This document shows positions 59,596 to 64,000 of a stretch of 64,000 nt of DNA, one piece after another. The stretch lies in the NCBI GenBank assembly GCA_017979445.1, contig CM030708.1, positions 28,925,613 through 28,989,612 of the forward strand, in the 5' to 3' direction. A program made the translations under genes and the position numbers. This DNA comes from Akebia trifoliata. Lineage: Eukaryota; Streptophyta; Magnoliopsida; Ranunculales; Lardizabalaceae. The notes beneath the pieces are model-generated. The model worked only from the letters and a program-made list of their open reading frames with translations, did not search any database and was not told the origin of the DNA. The number at the start of each line of letters is the position of its first letter. Within the stretch, counting starts at the first letter, position 1.

Positions 59596-62500
59596 CAAGT
59601 TAAGGATCGATTATACTGCTAAGGCAAATGAGCCACAATGCAAAATAATAATTAAAAAAATTTGAATAAAAAGTCTCTACACAAAGAGCCGCTGGTGAGA
59701 AATTTCAATCAGAAACGAAAGGCTATACAAAGCAGATACAAAAAGAACTATTTAAATGCAAGAAGAAGTTCAGCCCGTCTAATGAGAAAATCCTTGAATT
59801 CTTTTTACAATGGCTGATGAAAAAAGATGATCCCACATGCATGAAGACCAAAGAGAGCAAGATGTCGGTAAGGTTTTATGAGGATTGACAACACGACCTG
59901 GGTTCAAAACCCACCCTCACCCACAAATTACTGGCCACTAACCTGCTTGCCTATCAGGAAAGATAAACAAACAAAAAAAACAAAAACAAAAAACTAACAA
60001 AATAACAAAATAACAAAAAAAAAATTATTTGAAAAAGAAACACGATGTGGGTATATAGAAGAAGAAAGAAAAATGGGGGAATTGTACAGCAAAAAAACCA
60101 TTGAGGCTTATTTTAATGAGCAAAAAGAAAACTTTCTACCGTTTTGTGCACCAAACAACACTGCTGAAATGTATAAAAAAATCCCACGCATGTCTTCTAC
60201 CCCAAAATGATTATAAAAAATAAAAATCTGCCCAAAAATGGCAGAAAACTTTTCCACGGAAAAGCCTCCCTCCACCCTCCCGGGGCACAAAAACATTGTG
60301 GAAACATGGGAAAATTTCCCAGACAAATGTTTTCTACCACAAATTGGTGAAAAACATTCCCATCATAGAATGCCCTAGCTCTCCCATCCCTCCCTCATCT
60401 CCATCCCCTGTCAACTCCCTTAACATACCCAGTAACACTCAGATATACAAAGAGCTGACAATTGTTTCAATGAAATATCCTCTTTATATTGCAAGTGCTC
60501 TAAATCCAACACCCATCAGAATTTTCTAAACAGCGTCTAAGTGACAACTGGTAAGTCCTAAAGGATACTATAAGGTAAGGCAGAGTTTATTCAATTTTAT
60601 ATATTTTGAAATAAAAAACTATACATATAATACAGGAAAAAATATAATCCAACCGAGTTGTAGACCCTACTTAACAAATATAACAAATGAAGGAATAATC
60701 ACGTTTAGGGTGAAATGGAAGAAATTAAGCATGCATCAAATCTCCCAAATTAATCAACCTATCCAAATATCTAGCCTTAAATTGTGTGAATGAATCCGTA
60801 AATGTAGTACTTTTAAACATATTAAGTGTTGTAGTATGTGGCTCATATTGAGTGGAACACGTATATAGAGAAAGCAAGCAGATGCCGGAGTGAAACCGGA
60901 GTGGAGAAAGGGGAGTGTTGCGTTCCGAGCATAGTGAGGAACGCATAACGTACCAAACGGAACGAACCGGAACGACAGCATCTGTTTTTGGGATTGTTGG
61001 GAACAATTAATAGGCACATAACGTACCAAACGGAACGGAGCGGAACAACGGCATCTGTTTTTGGGATTGTTGGGGACAATTAATAGGTTAGGGTGTTGCC
61101 CCCGCGGTACGGTACAGGGGTATTATTGGAATTTTCTAATATCTATTGTACGGCTAGGGTTTACTATAACTACATATGATGTAACCCTAATTTGACATAT
61201 AGTGAAAATTCAGCTTCTCGTTCTTGTGGATGTAGGCACACCACCGAACCACATAAATCTGTGTGTGTTTTTATTTCTTTCTTGGTTTTCTCTTTCGTAT
61301 TATTCATCATAATTGCCGCACATAGCACAGCATTAGGTCCATTAGAATAGTTTGTTTCAATCACCTTAATTTATTTTCCTTTTTACAAGTATAACTTTTT
61401 TAATAAGAAAGGAAGTCAAGGAGACCTGCCTAGATACAACTGAAAAAAGAACCAACTATCCTGGATCCAGGCACAGAAGACCCCATCTAAAAAGGATATC
61501 CTTAAGAAATTCAACCACTTAAATAAAATAAGGGGACAACAGAGATTACATTTACTAAGTCAGGGACATGTTAGTCATTATATTTTCAAAGAAAATAATA
61601 TATACTGAAAGTGTGGGAAACCATTAGGCAATCCACATCCCCCACCCCCTGGCACCCTTTTCTGCCATTTTCTCTTCTCTCCTTTGTGGTAATTTTGTTT
61701 TTTATTTTCTGTGACACCCCAGATACCAAGCTACATGGGTCTAAAATAGAAAATGACAGAAAAAGAAGGATATAAAATGTCACCATTTTAAGTTTTCGTA
61801 GTTCTTTTCGAGCAACTTTTCCTCTCCATACACATTGCGTGGTAATTGCTGCCTTCTTTATCCTCATATACTGTAAGCAGGCTACGTATTGGCGATATTG
61901 ACTCTGGAATAAAGAACAAAAATTATTTGTAACTCTAGCTGCAAAGTAAAATAGAAGGGACTAAACTCCAGTCAAAATAGATGTAAATAAACCCCAGAAA
62001 TAGCCCCCACAGAGTTGTTAAACGGTAAAGAGCAAGCATAATATTGACCTTTGTCATCCTGCTTCACATTGTCTGAAAAGTATAATGGTGGATAACAGGA
62101 ACTCAGGCCTATCCGAAAACCAATAATGTATCAAATCAATGTGTCTGTTTACCTGGATAACAACTGCGGCTCTTGTCTGCCGTCTTAATCGAAGCTCTGC
62201 ACGTACCATCATCCCACGCATGCCTGTTTGAATTGAGATTGCTGAAGAGTGCAGTGTTCTGTAAGCTTTCCTCGCAAGATACATGCGCAAATGTTTCTGG
62301 ATCCTCAGGCAAGCAACTTCTCTCCTCATGTTCTCATAAAGTTGCCGAGCAAGTTGTCCTACAATTAGCACAAATAAATTTGTAAACAATTCAAATGTAG
62401 TTTTCACTTCCGTAGTAGAAAGATGACATACTTATCTTGAAGGTCATGACTACAATGCATATAATTACTTCATGAGTGATGTATGAATCTTTCAAGATAT

Positions 62501-63974
62501 ATTAAAAGTATTTAATACCTCTGCACGCAGCTTGAATACGTATTGCTGACAACCTTAACGAATTAAAACTTCTGCGTCCCAAATACGAACGGAATTTCCT
62601 CTGGATGATGCAAGCAGATTTTCCCAAAACTTCGCTCCTTCGGGCATCTAGTTCTGCCATCTGACCAGCCCTAAGAAACACCTTTGATTTACCTATCTGC
62701 AAGATTAAACTTGATCAACTAGAACACTTCTCCAAAGGCAGAACTGGAACTTTTGACGACAGTAGTTAACAACATTGTAGATGGTATTCTCCTAGGCAGT
62801 CATCAAAATATTTCCATTTTCAGACTAAAGAAAATATACCACTATATATACCACAAAAGAAAACTGTTCATTTCTGGACTAACCAATATACCATGGATAA
62901 AAATTAAGTGCCTTGATCATAAATCACAATGCTACACGGCAGATGTTGCAATACTACCCAGAAGAAGCTAATCAAGTTGACCATGTTGTTTTTAAGTAGG
63001 CCATAAGTTGCAATGCTAGCCAATAAGTGCCCATCAAATTGACCATGTGTTCTTTAAGTGGTCAATAGTCCAAGAAATATTTTCTTGCCTAGATAAAATA
63101 ATCAGGGTTGACCATTTGACTAATATGCAGAAAATTATTGCCATCGTGTGCTTCCTTTGTAAGTAAGTGCAGAGTCCTTGGGCCATCCACTATTGCAATG
63201 TTCCTTTATTAGCAAAAGTTCGAGGGACTTTTTCCATCTTTTGGGATCAATTTAGCTATGCCTGATACTTCTATTGAGCTACTTGACAACTTATCTGCTG
63301 AAGCTTTCTGTAAACATGGATGTATCCTTGCCGGTAAAATGAAGTAAAGAGTGGGGGGGCTTATCATTGGAGAATCCTTTCTTCCGTTATTTGTTAATCC
63401 GTTTGGAAAGGAAGGGACAATATTATCTTTGAAGATAAAAATGGTTTCATGGGTTGGTTATCAAAAAGGTTAAATCATCTCTCCACCATTGGTCCATTCT
63501 CAATAAGTTCAAGGATTTGAAATTGGTGCAATCTGTATTTAGAGGGGATAAGACTATTGGTATCTGTACAAGGCTCGTACGGTTAAATTTTGATTTCTAT
63601 AGTTTGTGAGGACCTTCCTCACCTTTTCAGTTTTGGTTTCTTGTTCATTTGGATTTTTCCTCTACTCAGTAAAGAAATGACACTACTACTACTTTTGAAT
63701 TATATATGAATGTCAATATTTGTCCCCAGCAGTATTGATTTTCCTGTTATCACTGTAGTATCTTTACTTGAAAATTTATAACTCAAAATAAATTAAAAAT
63801 TACAAATGGATTGCCACAAAGATTCTTTCCAAATAAACATATAAAAAAAAAGTGCTGCTCAAATAGGACATTTTGATAAGCAAGTTCTTATCCTATTAAT
63901 TAAAATGTCTTACCTGATAGCCTTTAAGATCCACCCTCTCTAGCAGCCTCTTCGAAGCAGAGACCTCATCACAG
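49571..63974 (-). CDS. Class XI myosin heavy chain, C-terminal part (5' exons outside window)
   Basis: Plant class XI myosins move organelles and vesicles along actin and drive cytoplasmic streaming. Twenty-one exons join with GT-AG borders: 63914-63974, 62519-62696, 62153-62358, 61784-61903, 59162-59260, 56679-56891, 56391-56530, 56064-56178, 55928-55972, 55738-55821, 55460-55630, 54034-54186, 53708-53896, 52042-52173, 51869-51939, 51681-51780, 51522-51578, 50609-50665, 49941-50021, 49762-49844, 49571-49685 (TAA 49573-49571). They encode 822 residues. In order: end of the motor ([20 protein letters not shown]), six IQ motifs ([13 protein letters not shown] to [14 protein letters not shown], the last with TQ for IQ), a coiled coil (ETGALQ.. 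to ..ESQILRQQ), a polar linker, and the globular tail with DIL domain ([61 protein letters not shown]). The tail ([18 protein letters not shown]) most resembles Arabidopsis XI-2/MYA2-, XI-B- and XI-H-type members. No lesion is seen. Confidence 0.94.
50584..50604. repeat. GA/CT microsatellite abutting a myosin splice donor
   Basis: An uninterrupted GA run (plus strand) lies three bases beyond the GTAACT-type donor of the 57-nt exon 50609-50665. On the transcript the intron therefore begins GTAACTCTCTCT. Confidence 0.85.
57138..59050 (-). mobile_element. LINE remnant in a myosin intron
   Basis: The plus-strand T run at about 57138-57153 is the poly(A) tail of an element lying on the minus strand. 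Read on that strand, broken frames around 58830-58700 and 58690-58350 contain [11 protein letters not shown], then LSKGRKL and [19 protein letters not shown], and an LSRSKYG phrase, in the order of the reverse transcriptase and following region of plant LINE ORF2. Many stops and deletions are present, including loss of most of the catalytic core. It shares the transcriptional direction of the myosin gene. The 5' limit is not defined. Confidence 0.7.
58012..58032. repeat. Run of 21 cytosines
   Basis: An uninterrupted C homopolymer on the plus strand (G on the myosin transcript) within the LINE-bearing intron. A second G-rich patch, GGGGAGGGGGGG, lies at about 57889-57900. Confidence 0.9.
59566..59595. 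repeat. Run of 30 thymines
   Basis: A pure T homopolymer on the plus strand, equal to a 30-A run on the myosin transcript strand. It may be the poly(A) tail of another minus-strand retroposon; no coding remnant is seen next to it. Confidence 0.75.
59858..60030 (+). repeat. SINE-like copy (family shared with 7040 and 34585)
   Basis: GGTTCAAAACC at 59901-59911 matches the pol III B box at 10 of 11 positions. GGTAAGGTTTTATG, about 30 bases before, is an A-box candidate. ACTGGCCACTAACCTGCTTG and a long A-rich tail (CAAACAAAAAAAACAAAAAC) follow. The order equals that at 7040-7140 read on the minus strand. Confidence 0.5.
60031..60839. other. Myosin intron, nothing recognised
   Basis: Part of the 2.5-kb intron between exons 61784-61903 and 59162-59260. 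Short open frames show no motif. Confidence 0.4.
60840..61300 (+). repeat. LTR-like remnant with a 73-bp tandem duplication
   Basis: CATAACGTACCAAACGGAAC starts at 60944 and again at 61017; each 73-bp unit ends GACAATTAATAGG or GAACAATTAATAGG. Farther on, TCTCGTTCTTGTGGATGTAG followed by GCACACCACCGAACCACATAAATC and GTGTGTGTTTT (61216-61270) has the layout of a plant retrotransposon LTR end. No internal domain is present. The block is GC-richer than the intron around it. Confidence 0.5.
63340..63690 (+). mobile_element. Possible LINE 3'-end remnant in a myosin intron
   Basis: On the plus strand, shifting frames read [20 protein letters not shown] after an ERK/ERN-like phrase, resembling the WxERNxRxFxD..LW..I..L end of plant LINE ORF2, followed by a T-rich tail-like region. 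It is opposite in direction to the myosin gene. The match is weak. Confidence 0.35.
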
Positions 63975-64000
63975 CTACCATAAATGAGACATGAAGAGTA

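Noticed and set aside
1..64000. CRISPR array, operon or prokaryotic defence system
   Set aside because: No regular repeats with unique spacers and no clustered intronless genes; everything points to a plant nuclear genome.

Overview
The window is nuclear DNA from a flowering plant. It holds spliced genes of plant-specific families with GT-AG introns, AT-rich non-coding DNA, and many plant transposons and microsatellites. The species cannot be named from the sequence alone. Three protein-coding genes are well supported; the rest is intergenic and intronic DNA made largely of decayed mobile elements.

Layout. (1) 551-4235 (+): the last twelve coding exons of a 7-hydroxymethyl chlorophyll a reductase (HCAR) gene whose 5' part lies left of the window. 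(2) 4236-22900: about 18.7 kb without a supported gene. It contains foldback elements, SINE-like copies, a 3.17-kb Mutator-type element with a perfect 9-bp target duplication, a hAT-type element with a perfect 8-bp duplication inside it, and a tandem array rich in short palindromes. (3) 23124-25270 (+): a complete three-exon YUCCA flavin monooxygenase (415 aa) of the YUC3/5/7/8/9 type. (4) 25271-38974: gene-poor DNA with more foldback, hAT and SINE-like copies and one promoter-like stretch with no recognisable gene. (5) 38975-48630: a broken Ty1/copia retrotransposon carrying later insertions: a hAT-type element that itself holds a solo LTR, a second solo LTR of a related family on the opposite strand, and a foldback element inside its 3' LTR. 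(6) 49571-63974 (-): the C-terminal 21 coding exons of a class XI myosin heavy chain (end of motor, six IQ motifs, coiled coil, globular tail with DIL domain). Its motor-domain exons lie right of the window, and its introns hold LINE, SINE and LTR remnants.

The three genes do not form a pathway: one belongs to chlorophyll turnover in plastids, one to auxin synthesis, and one to actin-based organelle transport. I found no CRISPR array, operon, bacterial-type system or convincing novel protein system. What deserves a second look is the transposon architecture: nested insertions with exact target duplications, related palindromic families scattered across the window, and the 17.1-17.9 kb palindromic array.
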